This document shows positions 54,676-63,166 of a DNA stretch of 64,000 bases, one piece after another. This stretch comes from Aureibacter tunicatorum (GTDB lineage: Bacteria > Bacteroidota > Bacteroidia > Cytophagales > Cyclobacteriaceae), in the NCBI RefSeq assembly GCF_036492635.1, contig NZ_AP025305.1, positions 2,728,001 through 2,792,000 on the forward strand, read 5' to 3'. The position numbers were made by a program, and so were the translations under genes. Below the pieces are notes generated by a model. The model searched no databases, was not told the origin of the DNA, and was given only the letters and a program-made list of their open reading frames with translations. Within the stretch, counting starts at the first letter, position 1. The number at the start of each line of letters is the position of its first letter.

Positions 54676-55863
54676 TTAATAGCCACCCCATCTAATATAA
54701 GTTTCCAAATCCTTGTCACCTCTTCCTGATAGGTTCAACACAACTATCTCATCTTCTTTGAATTTGCGCTTGTCAAACACCGCCAATGCATGAGATGACT
54801 CAACCGCAGGTATAATACCTTCCAACTTAGCTAATTTGACGCCAGCGCTCATCGCTTCATCATCCGTAACGCTTATGAACTCGCCTCTTCCTGAATCAAA
54901 CAAGTGAGCATGCATAGGGCCAATTCCAGGGTAGTCCAAACCAGCTGAAATTGAATATGGCTCTGTAATTTGTCCATCATTAGACTGCATAAGTATCGTC
55001 TTGCTACCATGCAACACTCCTTCATGTCCTAATGCGGTTGTCGCCGCTGACTCTCCTGTTTCAACACCTTTCCCTGCAGCTTCGGCGGCAATCAAGTTTA
55101 CATTTTTATCTTCAAGAAAATGATAAAAAGCCCCCGCGGCATTGCTTCCTCCACCTACACATGCAATCACATGATCCGGTGTCTCTTTGCCTTCTTTTTC
55201 CTTCAATTGCTTGCGAATTTCCTCAGATATCACTGATTGAAATCTCGCCACCATATCAGGATAAGGATGAGGCCCAACCACAGAACCAATAATATAATGA
55301 GTGTCTGTCGGATTGTTGATCCAATGTCTCATCGCCTCATTTGTAGCGTCTTTCAACGTCTTGCTACCGCATGTCGCAGGCACTACCTTAGCCCCAAGAA
55401 TTTTCATTCGCTCTACATTAGGCTTCTGACGCTTCATGTCAATTTCACCCATGTAAACAATGCACTCCATACCCATCAAAGCGCAAACGGTAGCAGTTGC
55501 AACACCATGCTGTCCGGCACCCGTTTCAGCGATAATTTTGCTTTTCCCCAATCTTTTAGCCACCAAGATTTGTCCAATAGTATTGTTTACCTTGTGAGCT
55601 CCAGTATGATTAAGGTCTTCTCTTTTCAAATATATTTTAGTATTGTATTCCTCTGACAATCTTTTAGCGAAATACAATGGCGTTGGCCTTCCAACATAAT
55701 CTCTTAACAAATCTCTGAATTCTTTTTGAAATTCAGGCTCTTCAATAATCTCAAGGTAACGCTTTCGCAATTCCTCGACATTGGGATACAGCATTTCGGG
55801 AATATATGCCCCACCGAACTTGCCATAATATCCTTTATCATTTACATCAAATTTCTTAGACAT
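54676..55863 (-). CDS. trpB: Tryptophan synthase beta subunit
   Basis: 395 residues, TrpB1 type. The PLP-binding Lys is in [13 protein letters not shown] and the phosphate loop in [10 protein letters not shown]. It joins indole and serine, using indole channelled from TrpA. The length is normal and no insertions are seen. It starts one base after trpF ends. Confidence 0.98.
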   Translation of the reverse strand: MSKKFDVNDKGYYGKFGGAYIPEMLYPNVEELRKRYLEIIEEPEFQKEFRDLLRDYVGRPTPLYFAKRLSEEYNTKIYLKREDLNHTGAHKVNNTIGQILVAKRLGKSKIIAETGAGQHGVATATVCALMGMECIVYMGEIDMKRQKPNVERMKILGAKVVPATCGSKTLKDATNEAMRHWINNPTDTHYIIGSVVGPHPYPDMVARFQSVISEEIRKQLKEKEGKETPDHVIACVGGGSNAAGAFYHFLEDKNVNLIAAEAAGKGVETGESAATTALGHEGVLHGSKTILMQSNDGQITEPYSISAGLDYPGIGPMHAHLFDSGRGEFISVTDDEAMSAGVKLAKLEGIIPAVESSHALAVFDKRKFKEDEIVVLNLSGRGDKDLETYIRWGGY

Positions 55864-55864
55864 A

Positions 55865-56512
55865 TTATTTATTATTAATTTCTTTTAATTTTAATGCTAA
55901 ATTCTCCAAACGACCTACATCCTTCAATGCTGGCTCGATTTCAAACTTGCTGTTAACATCCAAAGCTACCAAAGGCAGGTCTTCCAAAACCTCCAAATTA
56001 TCCAAAGAGTCAACATCCACTCCTCCACTTAGGAAAAAAGGAGTTTCATAAGGGTAGTTTTTCAATAATTGCCAGTTGAATAATATGCCATTTCCTCCTC
56101 GACTTTTCCCTTTGGTATCAAACAAGAAATAATCAACACAATCTGTATAATTTGACAAACCCTCAAAATCGAATTCATCCCCAACTCCAAACGCTTTAAT
56201 CACTTTAAAGCCCGCATTCTTAATCTCAAGACAAACCTCAGGCGACTCATCACCATGCAGCTGCACGACATTCATGCCGTAAATATTTGAAAAATCAATA
56301 ATTTCGGGAGCGGTAGCATTAACAAACACGCCTACTTTGGAAATATTGGCAGGCAAATTCCTGATGCTTTCTCGGTTAAATTCAAGCCCAACAAATCTTG
56401 GCGATTTAGGATAAAATATGAAACCTAAATAATCCGGTTGCACTATCTCCACTACATCCAATATATTCCCCTCTTCGCGCATTCCGCACACCTTCAACTT
56501 CAAGCTTTTCAT
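55865..56512 (-). CDS. trpF: Phosphoribosylanthranilate isomerase
   Basis: A 215-residue TIM barrel. The catalytic Cys is in KVCGMRE and the catalytic Asp in [22 protein letters not shown] is the phosphate site. Its ATG overlaps the trpC stop by one base (TAATG), so the two are translationally coupled. Confidence 0.96.
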   Translation of the reverse strand: MKSLKLKVCGMREEGNILDVVEIVQPDYLGFIFYPKSPRFVGLEFNRESIRNLPANISKVGVFVNATAPEIIDFSNIYGMNVVQLHGDESPEVCLEIKNAGFKVIKAFGVGDEFDFEGLSNYTDCVDYFLFDTKGKSRGGNGILFNWQLLKNYPYETPFFLSGGVDVDSLDNLEVLEDLPLVALDVNSKFEIEPALKDVGRLENLALKLKEINNK

Positions 56513-57309
56513 TATTTTTCTAGTCTTTGTATTTGTTCAACAAATTCAGCGCATGCTTTTCCTGGATTTGCATGCTTCATAAAATACTCACCTATCAAAA
56601 ATCCTTCGTATCCGTATTTTTTCAAATCCACTACTGCCGCAGGGTCATTCAATCCACTTTCTGAAACTTTCACAAATTGATCAGGAATGAACTCTGCCAG
56701 CTTTTTGGACACATCCAATGATGTGGTAAATGTAGTCAGATCTCTATTATTCACACCTACCAAATCCAAGTGCTCAGACAAGCTTCTGTCAAGTTCCTCT
56801 TTATTATGAACTTCCATTAACACTTCTAGTCCAAGAGAATGAGCAAATTTGGCTAATTCAGTCAATCTGTTTGGCTCCAAACATGCCGCAATTAACAAAA
56901 TAGCATCCGCTCCAATAGACTTGGCTTCAATGATTTGATACTCATCTATGATAAAATCCTTTCTAAGAATAGGACAAAAATTAAACTTTCGCGCTATTGT
57001 AAGATTCTCATTCTTGCCGCCAAAAAAATCCACATCCGTCAACACTGACAATGCAGACGCGCCAGCTTGCATATATCCGATGGATACTTCTTCCACGGAT
57101 GAAAAAGCATTGATGATTCCCTTCGAAGGTGACTTTCTTTTCACTTCAGCGATAATCCCGGACTTATCATCTCTTTGAATATACTTTTTCATAGAAATCG
57201 TCTCTGTGGGAAAGTATACGCTTTGCTCAAGCTTTTTCACTGGCACCAACACCTTAGCCTCTTCCACTTCCTCTCGCTTACGAGCAATAATTTTTTCTAA
57301 AATATTCAT
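56512..57309 (-). CDS. trpC: Indole-3-glycerol phosphate synthase
   Basis: A 265-residue monofunctional TrpC. IIAEVKRKSPSKG carries catalytic Lys and Glu residues, and LRKDFIIDEYQI, LMEVHNKEEL and VGVNNRDLTTF follow in order. It converts CdRP to indole-3-glycerol phosphate. Gap to trpD 21 bases. Confidence 0.97.
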   Translation of the reverse strand: MNILEKIIARKREEVEEAKVLVPVKKLEQSVYFPTETISMKKYIQRDDKSGIIAEVKRKSPSKGIINAFSSVEEVSIGYMQAGASALSVLTDVDFFGGKNENLTIARKFNFCPILRKDFIIDEYQIIEAKSIGADAILLIAACLEPNRLTELAKFAHSLGLEVLMEVHNKEELDRSLSEHLDLVGVNNRDLTTFTTSLDVSKKLAEFIPDQFVKVSESGLNDPAAVVDLKKYGYEGFLIGEYFMKHANPGKACAEFVEQIQRLEK

Positions 57310-57330
57310 CTCAATAATGATTTATGTGTA

Positions 57331-58335
57331 CTAAGCCGGTTGGCTTGATAATTCTATCAATTTCTTAAAACTCTTCAATGCACTGCCGGACTCAAGAGAT
57401 TCTTTAGCTCTTGCTACGGCAGCTTCCATTCCTTTATTTGGATGATAACAATACAAGGCCATTGCCGCATTGGCGATTACGACATCTTTTTGCGCATCTG
57501 TCCCGTTTCCTTCCAAAATTCCTATGAACGTGCCAGCGGCTTCCTCTACTGAATCGCCTCCAGTTAATTGTTCTTGACGATACTTATTAAAGCCTAGATC
57601 CTGCGGTTTCAAGATTCTATCTTCATTTTTTGTGATCATTTTAAACTCGGAAGTCAATGAAATTTCATCATATCCATCCAGTGAATGTAATATCACAAAG
57701 TCTTTGTCGCTTTTTTGGTATAAATAACCGTACAATCTAGCAATTTCAGGATTGAAGACCCCTACTATTTGCTTTTTTGGAAACGATGGGTTTACCATCG
57801 GCCCCAACATGTTGAAAAACGTCTTCACGCCCAACTCTTTTCTTATCGGCGCTACATTTTTCATAGCGGGATGAAACATCGGAGCATGCAAAAAGCAAAT
57901 CCCGGCTTCATCCAAAGATCTTTTTATTTTATTAATATCATTCGTAAACTCATAGCCAAAATACGCCAATACATTGGACGAACCGCAAACTGATGATACG
58001 CTATTATTTCCATGCTTAGCCACATTTTCTCCAGCGCCAGCCACTATGAAAGAAGCTAAAGTAGAGATATTAAACGTGTCTTTGCCATCTCCTCCTGTCC
58101 CGCATAAATCAATCGCATCATACTCCGCGATATCCACAGGCAAACATAAATCCAACATTGCATCCCTAAAGCCAGCCAACTCATCAACGGTAATGCTTCT
58201 CATCAAGTAAACGGTTAAAAATGCCGCTATTTGGCTATTATTGTATTCACCTTGAGCCAATTTTGTGAGAATTTCCCTTGCCCTTTCTCTGGACAAAGAT
58301 TTATATTCAAAAAGCTCATTTAATACCTTTTTCAT
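57331..58335 (-). CDS. trpD: Anthranilate phosphoribosyltransferase
   Basis: 334 residues. DLCGTGGDGKDTFNIST (PRPP-binding) is at about 77-93, and KHGNNSVSS and FLHAPMFHPAMKNV (anthranilate site) follow. Monofunctional, not fused to TrpG. A GC-rich hairpin lies in the 95-base gap from trpG. Confidence 0.97.
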   Translation of the reverse strand: MKKVLNELFEYKSLSRERAREILTKLAQGEYNNSQIAAFLTVYLMRSITVDELAGFRDAMLDLCLPVDIAEYDAIDLCGTGGDGKDTFNISTLASFIVAGAGENVAKHGNNSVSSVCGSSNVLAYFGYEFTNDINKIKRSLDEAGICFLHAPMFHPAMKNVAPIRKELGVKTFFNMLGPMVNPSFPKKQIVGVFNPEIARLYGYLYQKSDKDFVILHSLDGYDEISLTSEFKMITKNEDRILKPQDLGFNKYRQEQLTGGDSVEEAAGTFIGILEGNGTDAQKDVVIANAAMALYCYHPNKGMEAAVARAKESLESGSALKSFKKLIELSSQPA

Positions 58336-58399
58336 TATTGATAATTTCTTATTTACTATAAATACAAATATGATATGAACCCAAAAATGTCATAGTGTG

Positions 58400-58417
58400 C
58401 CCGCCAATAATGGCGGG
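58400..58417 (-). other. Hairpin between trpG and trpD
   Basis: CCCGCCA pairs perfectly with TGGCGGG around a 4-base loop, with no T tract on either strand. It is the most GC-rich stem in the AT-rich intergenic DNA of this operon. Possible mRNA-processing or stability element that would alter trpEG versus trpDCFBA levels (inference). Confidence 0.5.
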
Positions 58418-58430
58418 ACAATATTTAGTA

Positions 58431-59018
58431 TTAGTGCGACAACCAATTAGTTATCATTACCTTGCCTTCGGAAGTCAAAATAGACTCCGGATGAAACTGA
58501 ACTCCTCTTACGTCATGGTAAGGATGGCTTAAGGCCATTACTTCGCCATGATCATCAACAGCTGTAGCCACAAGTTCGCCTCCCAAATCCTCCGGCTCAA
58601 CGGCCCAAGAGTGATATCTGCAAACCTTGGTTCTTGAAGGCACATCAAAGAACAAATACTCTTTGTCTGACTGAATCTCAACAAATGTGTCCACACCATG
58701 GAGCACCTTAGGCATATTGTAAAGCTTGCCTCCATACGCTTCCGCTATGGCTTGATGTCCTAAACACACTCCTAAGATACTCTTAGTCCCTCCGTACCTT
58801 TTGATCACGTCCAAGCAAATACCTGCATCTGAAGGAATCCCAGGTCCTGGCGACAATAATACTTTGTCATACTTTTCAACCTTATCCAAGTCGATCTGAT
58901 CATTTCTGAACACATCAACACTAGCATCTAAATCTTTTTCCTCTATCACTTCCTTGATCAAATGCACAAGGTTGTAAACAAAAGAATCATAATTGTCAAT
59001 AACTAATATCTTCATCAT
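58431..59018 (-). CDS. trpG: Anthranilate synthase component II (glutaminase)
   Basis: A 195-residue class I glutamine amidotransferase. Catalytic Cys in LGVCLGHQAIAEAYGG; His and Glu in VQFHPESILT. It supplies ammonia to TrpE. Two in-frame ATGs (59018 and 59015). It lies 43 bases after trpE. Confidence 0.96.
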   Translation of the reverse strand: MMKILVIDNYDSFVYNLVHLIKEVIEEKDLDASVDVFRNDQIDLDKVEKYDKVLLSPGPGIPSDAGICLDVIKRYGGTKSILGVCLGHQAIAEAYGGKLYNMPKVLHGVDTFVEIQSDKEYLFFDVPSRTKVCRYHSWAVEPEDLGGELVATAVDDHGEVMALSHPYHDVRGVQFHPESILTSEGKVMITNWLSH

Positions 59019-59061
59019 GACATATTGGGTTTTAAGTTATTTGAACGGGTTATATTTACAG

Positions 59062-60474
59062 TTAAATGTTTTCAGCTTCTTTCAGTGCGGTATTCAAAGC
59101 CGCTACTTTATTATATACTTCTTGCTTCTCAGACTCAGGATCAGACTTGGCTACGACACCTGCTCCAGCTTGATAAGAAAGCTTATTATTTTTACTCAAG
59201 AATGATCTAATCATAATCGCATGATTAAAATCGCCATTAAACCCAAGGTAGCCTATAGCTCCGCCATAAAAACCTCTTCTAATATTCTCATATTCATTGA
59301 TTAATTGCATGGCTTTGTATTTTGGAGCTCCTGATAAAGTCCCGGCAGGAAATGTATTGGCTACCATTTCAACGGTGTTATGCCCTTCTTCCAATTCTCC
59401 TGTTACTTTAGATACCAGATGAATAACATGAGAGAAAAACTGTACTTCCTTGTACGTTTCCACAGTTACCTTTTTGCCATTTCGGCTCAAGTCATTTCTA
59501 GCCAAATCCACCAACATCACATGCTCCGAATTCTCTTTTGGATCAGCATCCAGTTTCTTCGCTAATTCAGCATCCGCCTCATCATTGCCGGTTCTTCGGA
59601 ATGTTCCTGCGATTGGGTAAATCGAAGCTTTTCTATCTTTGATCACAATCTGCGCTTCTGGAGAAGATCCGAAAATCTTGAAGTTCCCGTAATCAAAATA
59701 AAATAAATATGGAGAAGGATTAATCGACCTCAAAGCTCTGTACACATTGAACTCATCGCCTTTGAAATTTTGAGAGAACCTTCTTGACAAAACGATTTGG
59801 AAAACATCACCTTTGAAACAGTGATCCATTCCTTTCTTCACCATTTCCACATACTCCTCGTCTGTCAAGTTTGAGCTCACTTCTCCATCAAGCTCAAATG
59901 TATAACTTGGATAATTTTTATTTCTAATCAATTGTTGAATATCCAACAAATTACTTTCCGAATCGCTTTCATCCAAAGTATGCTCAAACAAGTAAAGTTC
60001 GTTTTTGAAATGGTCTATAGCGATTACATTTCGATACACATTGTAATGAATCTCCGGGATATCGTAACCTGACTCTTGATTATCTGAAAAATCCAAATCC
60101 TCAAAAGACTCAACAGCGTCATATGCCATATAACCGAAAAGCCCATTATTGATAAATTTATGCGAAAAGCGTTCATTTTCGAAAGAACTCGAAAAATCGC
60201 TTAGTTGCTTAACCGCTTCAGATTTATGCGCTAATTCAACAACTTCCTTGCTACCGTCAGGATAAGATTTTTCCAATGTATTTCCCCTTAGGGAAAATGA
60301 AGCTATCGGATTGCAGCATATATAAGAGAAGCTATTCTCATGACCTCTATAGTCGGAACTCTCAAGCATGATACTATTCGCAAAACGATCTCTCAGCCGT
60401 AAATAAATACTTACTGGAGTGATAGTATCAGCTATCATTTTTATATGCTCCGTATTTAGCTTAAATTTTTTCAT
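59062..60474 (-). CDS. trpE: Anthranilate synthase component I
   Basis: 470 residues from ATG 60474. The longer open frame to 60573 runs through the attenuator hairpin and only offers a TTG, so the true start lies after it. LESSDYRGHENSF is the tryptophan feedback-binding element of TrpE (LESxD), and FPAGTLSGAPKYKAM is the chorismate-binding catalytic signature. With TrpG it makes anthranilate from chorismate. First structural gene of the supraoperon. Confidence 0.96.
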   Translation of the reverse strand: MKKFKLNTEHIKMIADTITPVSIYLRLRDRFANSIMLESSDYRGHENSFSYICCNPIASFSLRGNTLEKSYPDGSKEVVELAHKSEAVKQLSDFSSSFENERFSHKFINNGLFGYMAYDAVESFEDLDFSDNQESGYDIPEIHYNVYRNVIAIDHFKNELYLFEHTLDESDSESNLLDIQQLIRNKNYPSYTFELDGEVSSNLTDEEYVEMVKKGMDHCFKGDVFQIVLSRRFSQNFKGDEFNVYRALRSINPSPYLFYFDYGNFKIFGSSPEAQIVIKDRKASIYPIAGTFRRTGNDEADAELAKKLDADPKENSEHVMLVDLARNDLSRNGKKVTVETYKEVQFFSHVIHLVSKVTGELEEGHNTVEMVANTFPAGTLSGAPKYKAMQLINEYENIRRGFYGGAIGYLGFNGDFNHAIMIRSFLSKNNKLSYQAGAGVVAKSDPESEKQEVYNKVAALNTALKEAENI

Positions 60475-60509
60475 TATTTCTTCTATTTTGCGTAAGGTGT
60501 AAAAATAAA

Positions 60510-60537
60510 AAAGCCCGCTGAAGGAACAGCGGGCTTT
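60510..60537 (-). terminator. trp attenuator: intrinsic terminator in the leader
   Basis: AAAGCCCGCTG pairs perfectly with CAGCGGGCTTT (11 bp, 6-base loop); on the minus strand TTTATTTTT follows. It stands between the leader peptide and trpE. GCTGTTC (60524-60530) at its 5' arm and loop can instead pair with GAACGGC (60586-60592), giving an antiterminator. Confidence 0.9.
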
Positions 60538-60590
60538 AGATTTCATTTTTAATATTTTATAATATTTATTCAATCACATAGCATGGCCGT

Positions 60591-60653
60591 TCATCTAATA
60601 TTCACATTAGAATGCCACCACCAAAAGTTTGTATGTAATTGTATATTGCTCAT
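60591..60653 (-). CDS. trpL: trp leader peptide with three tandem Trp codons
   Basis: A 20-codon reading frame, MSNIQLHTNF then WWW then HSNVNIR and TGA. The three TGG codons are at 60615-60623. A strong promoter lies just upstream and the attenuator downstream. A short peptide with consecutive Trp codons ahead of a trp operon is the classical sensor of charged tRNA-Trp. The stop codon overlaps the antiterminator segment 60586-60592, so a ribosome that finishes the peptide covers it and lets the terminator form. Short-ORF trp leaders of this kind are known in Bacteroidota (the Bacteroid-trp motif). Confidence 0.88.
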   Translation of the reverse strand: MSNIQLHTNFWWWHSNVNIR

Positions 60654-60687
60654 CAATTTGTAATTATTTGTCGTTTATCATTTGTTA

Positions 60688-60718
60688 CAAAAGTATCGAT
60701 TACTTTTTCATTTGCAAA
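60688..60718 (-). promoter_or_regulatory. Promoter of the trp-aro-his block
   Basis: TTTG (60715-60718) and TACTTTTG (60688-60695) with exactly 19 bases between them match the Bacteroidota consensus TTTG-N19-TAnnTTTG. Transcription should start near 60681, giving a leader about 28 bases long before trpL. Confidence 0.8.
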
Positions 60719-60875
60719 CCTTATTTCTCATTTTTTCTCAATTCATCGATCAAATTACTCATATTTAGCAATATTTCATCATATATGCATAAATTTTCAT
60801 AATTAACAATTTGCGACATCTCCTTCTTTTTTAAACCGTATATAAACAAACACTCACTTTTTATCTTAGCTATAC

Positions 60876-62858
60876 ATGAGCAGTCATCATCATCATTGCG
60901 ACCACCATCATACCCATATACATTTCCTTGGGAAAAATTCTGAAATCAAGTTTTCTATCATCTGCGGCATTTTTTTGCTTGCTGGCTTTTTATTAGACAC
61001 GTTCAATATTGTCAGCAAACCGATAACGATTGGCATTTTCCTCATCTCATATATATTCGGATCTTTCTATGCAATACTGGAAGCATATGAAACCATGAAA
61101 AAAGGAAAATTCGACATTGAATTTTTAATGCTTGTCGCGGCGATCGGAGCAGCGGTTTTAGATAAATGGGCAGAAGGAGCTTTGCTGCTATTCCTTTTCA
61201 GTTTAGGCCACTCGCTGGAACATTATGCTATGAACAAAGCCCGAAATGCCATCAAATCACTCGCGAACCTTAGCCCCAAAACAGCTTTTAAAAAGACCGA
61301 AAATGGAAAAATCACTGAAATCGACATCAACGAAATAAATATTGGAGATACGCTCATAGTCAAGCCCCATACAAAAATACCTGCGGATGGCAAAGTTAAC
61401 AAAGGTAGAAGCTATGTAAACCAAGCCTCAATCACAGGAGAAAGCATGCCTGTGCTAAAAACCGATAATTCGGATAAAAAAGAACATATTGAAGTATTTG
61501 CGGGGACTATTAATGGGGATGAAACCTTGGAGATTTTAGCCACGAAAAAAGCTGAGGATTTTACAATTTCAAGATTAGTTAAACTCATAAGTGAAAACCA
61601 AGCTAAAAAATCCCCCACTCAAAAATTCGCTGACAAATTCGAAAAAATCTATGTTCCTATAGTTTTAGGGCTTGTTATACTACTAAATTTCGCCTTTCTG
61701 TTGTTGGACGAGCTGTATGTTGAAAGTTTTTACCGATCAATGGCAATGCTTGTCGCGGCAAGCCCATGCGCTTTGGCGATTTCCACACCTAGCGCGGTAT
61801 TAAGCGGAATCTCCAGAGCCGCTCAAAAAGGAATATTAGTAAAGGGAGGCAAAGCATTGGAAGCTCTTGGCCAAATAAACTTCGTCGCTTTCGATAAGAC
61901 CGGGACTTTAACCATTGGAGAACCCAAAATCACAGAGATTATCACATTTGGAAATACTACCCAACAAGAACTTCTGGAAATTTCTATCTCAGCTGAAATG
62001 CTAAGCGATCATCCCATAGCAAAAGCCATAGTAAAAGACGGCATCCAAAAATTAGGAAAACATCCAGAAAAACACGTTACAAATCTAGTAGCTCATCAAG
62101 GAAAAGGGATCTCCGCAGAATACCAAGGAAAAATATTAATCGGACAACCTTCTTTGTTTGAATCTTTAAATATTCCTCTACCATCACTTGATGAATTAAA
62201 CATCTTTCATAAGCTGGAAGCTAAAGCCAATACGAGCATTCTCGTATATCACAAAGATAAATATCTTGGAATCATCAGCATCCAAGACACTTTAAGGGAT
62301 GATGCCGAAAAAACCATCATATCTTTGCGAAACATCGGAATAAAAAACATAGAAATGTTGTCAGGCGATAATCAAAATGTGGCGGATTCAATCGCCAAAC
62401 ATTTAAGCATTCAAGCCAAAGGCGAACTATTGCCAGAAGAAAAAGCGCAAATCATCAAAAACAAATCTCACCAATTCAAAATTGCCATGGTTGGCGATGG
62501 CGTCAATGATGCACCGGCGATGGTGGAAAGCGATATTGGCATAGCCATGGGAGCGGCTGGCTCTGAAGTAGCGATGGAAACAGCCGATGTCGCTTTGCTA
62601 TCCGACAAGTTGAGTAAGCTTCCTTACTCTATCGCTTTAGGAAGACAAACTAGAAAAATCATTAAACAAAATCTTTGCATTAGCTTAGGAGTCGTAGCAT
62701 TGCTCATGCCTTTGACTATTCTTGGCATAGCTAATATCGGCTGGGCTGTTTTGATACATGAAGGCTCTACTATGGTCGTTGTTTTGAATGCTTTAAGGTT
62801 ATTGAAATTTAATATGAAGGAAAAAGCCTATAACCCGCTCATCCAACAATCGATTTGA
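60876..62858 (+). CDS. P1B-4-type heavy-metal ATPase with His-rich N-terminus
   Basis: 660 residues. Residues 4-16 are a His cluster (HHHHCDHHHTHIH), a likely metal sensor, in place of a classical HMA domain. Then come TGES (187-190), the transport-site motif SPCAL at 296-300 instead of CPC, DKTGT with the phosphorylated Asp at 340-344, GDGVNDAP at about 548, and HEGST (628-632) in the last helix. SPC together with HEGST defines subgroup P1B-4 (CtpD/CzcP/CoaT), exporters of Co, Fe(II) or Zn and some others. About six membrane helices. Metal specificity cannot be set from sequence. It is divergent from the trp promoter. Confidence 0.9.
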   Translation: MSSHHHHCDHHHTHIHFLGKNSEIKFSIICGIFLLAGFLLDTFNIVSKPITIGIFLISYIFGSFYAILEAYETMKKGKFDIEFLMLVAAIGAAVLDKWAEGALLLFLFSLGHSLEHYAMNKARNAIKSLANLSPKTAFKKTENGKITEIDINEINIGDTLIVKPHTKIPADGKVNKGRSYVNQASITGESMPVLKTDNSDKKEHIEVFAGTINGDETLEILATKKAEDFTISRLVKLISENQAKKSPTQKFADKFEKIYVPIVLGLVILLNFAFLLLDELYVESFYRSMAMLVAASPCALAISTPSAVLSGISRAAQKGILVKGGKALEALGQINFVAFDKTGTLTIGEPKITEIITFGNTTQQELLEISISAEMLSDHPIAKAIVKDGIQKLGKHPEKHVTNLVAHQGKGISAEYQGKILIGQPSLFESLNIPLPSLDELNIFHKLEAKANTSILVYHKDKYLGIISIQDTLRDDAEKTIISLRNIGIKNIEMLSGDNQNVADSIAKHLSIQAKGELLPEEKAQIIKNKSHQFKIAMVGDGVNDAPAMVESDIGIAMGAAGSEVAMETADVALLSDKLSKLPYSIALGRQTRKIIKQNLCISLGVVALLMPLTILGIANIGWAVLIHEGSTMVVVLNALRLLKFNMKEKAYNPLIQQSI

Positions 62859-63157
62859 TCGGTCAACATATGAAATAACAATCCAATAAAAACAAGTCTC
62901 CACCACTTATTCTTCACTACCACTAACATTACCAAATAAAAAGCTATAGCGTAATACGAATGCAAAGGATGAAAACCAATACTACATCGATTGGGATCAA
63001 AAATTGGGTCAGCCAACAAATGATCCAAATCCACAAGCATCGTCGCCAATAAGATTAGATAACCTTTCCAAACTTTGGATTTATCATACAAATAAGCGAT
63101 AAGCAATGGAGCTGCAAAATGCAATCCATAATGCACTATAGGCTGTAAATAAGTCAT
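62828..63157 (-). CDS. DUF6122-like membrane protein
   Basis: 109 residues, about four membrane helices. HYGLHFAAPLLIAYL, MLVDLDHLLADPIFDPNRCS and GFHPLHSYYAIAFY carry the DUF6122 pattern of conserved His and Asp (D.DH...P.FDPNRCSIGFHPLHS), which may bind metal. Function unknown. Its last 31 bases overlap the end of the metal ATPase gene on the other strand. Confidence 0.85.
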   Translation of the reverse strand: MTYLQPIVHYGLHFAAPLLIAYLYDKSKVWKGYLILLATMLVDLDHLLADPIFDPNRCSIGFHPLHSYYAIAFYLVMLVVVKNKWWRLVFIGLLFHMLTDQIDCWMSGL

Positions 63158-63166
63158 TTTATAATT

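Noticed and set aside
60475-60573. N-terminal extension of TrpE
   Set aside because: It begins at TTG and would translate the attenuator stem; the ATG at 60474 matches the normal TrpE start.
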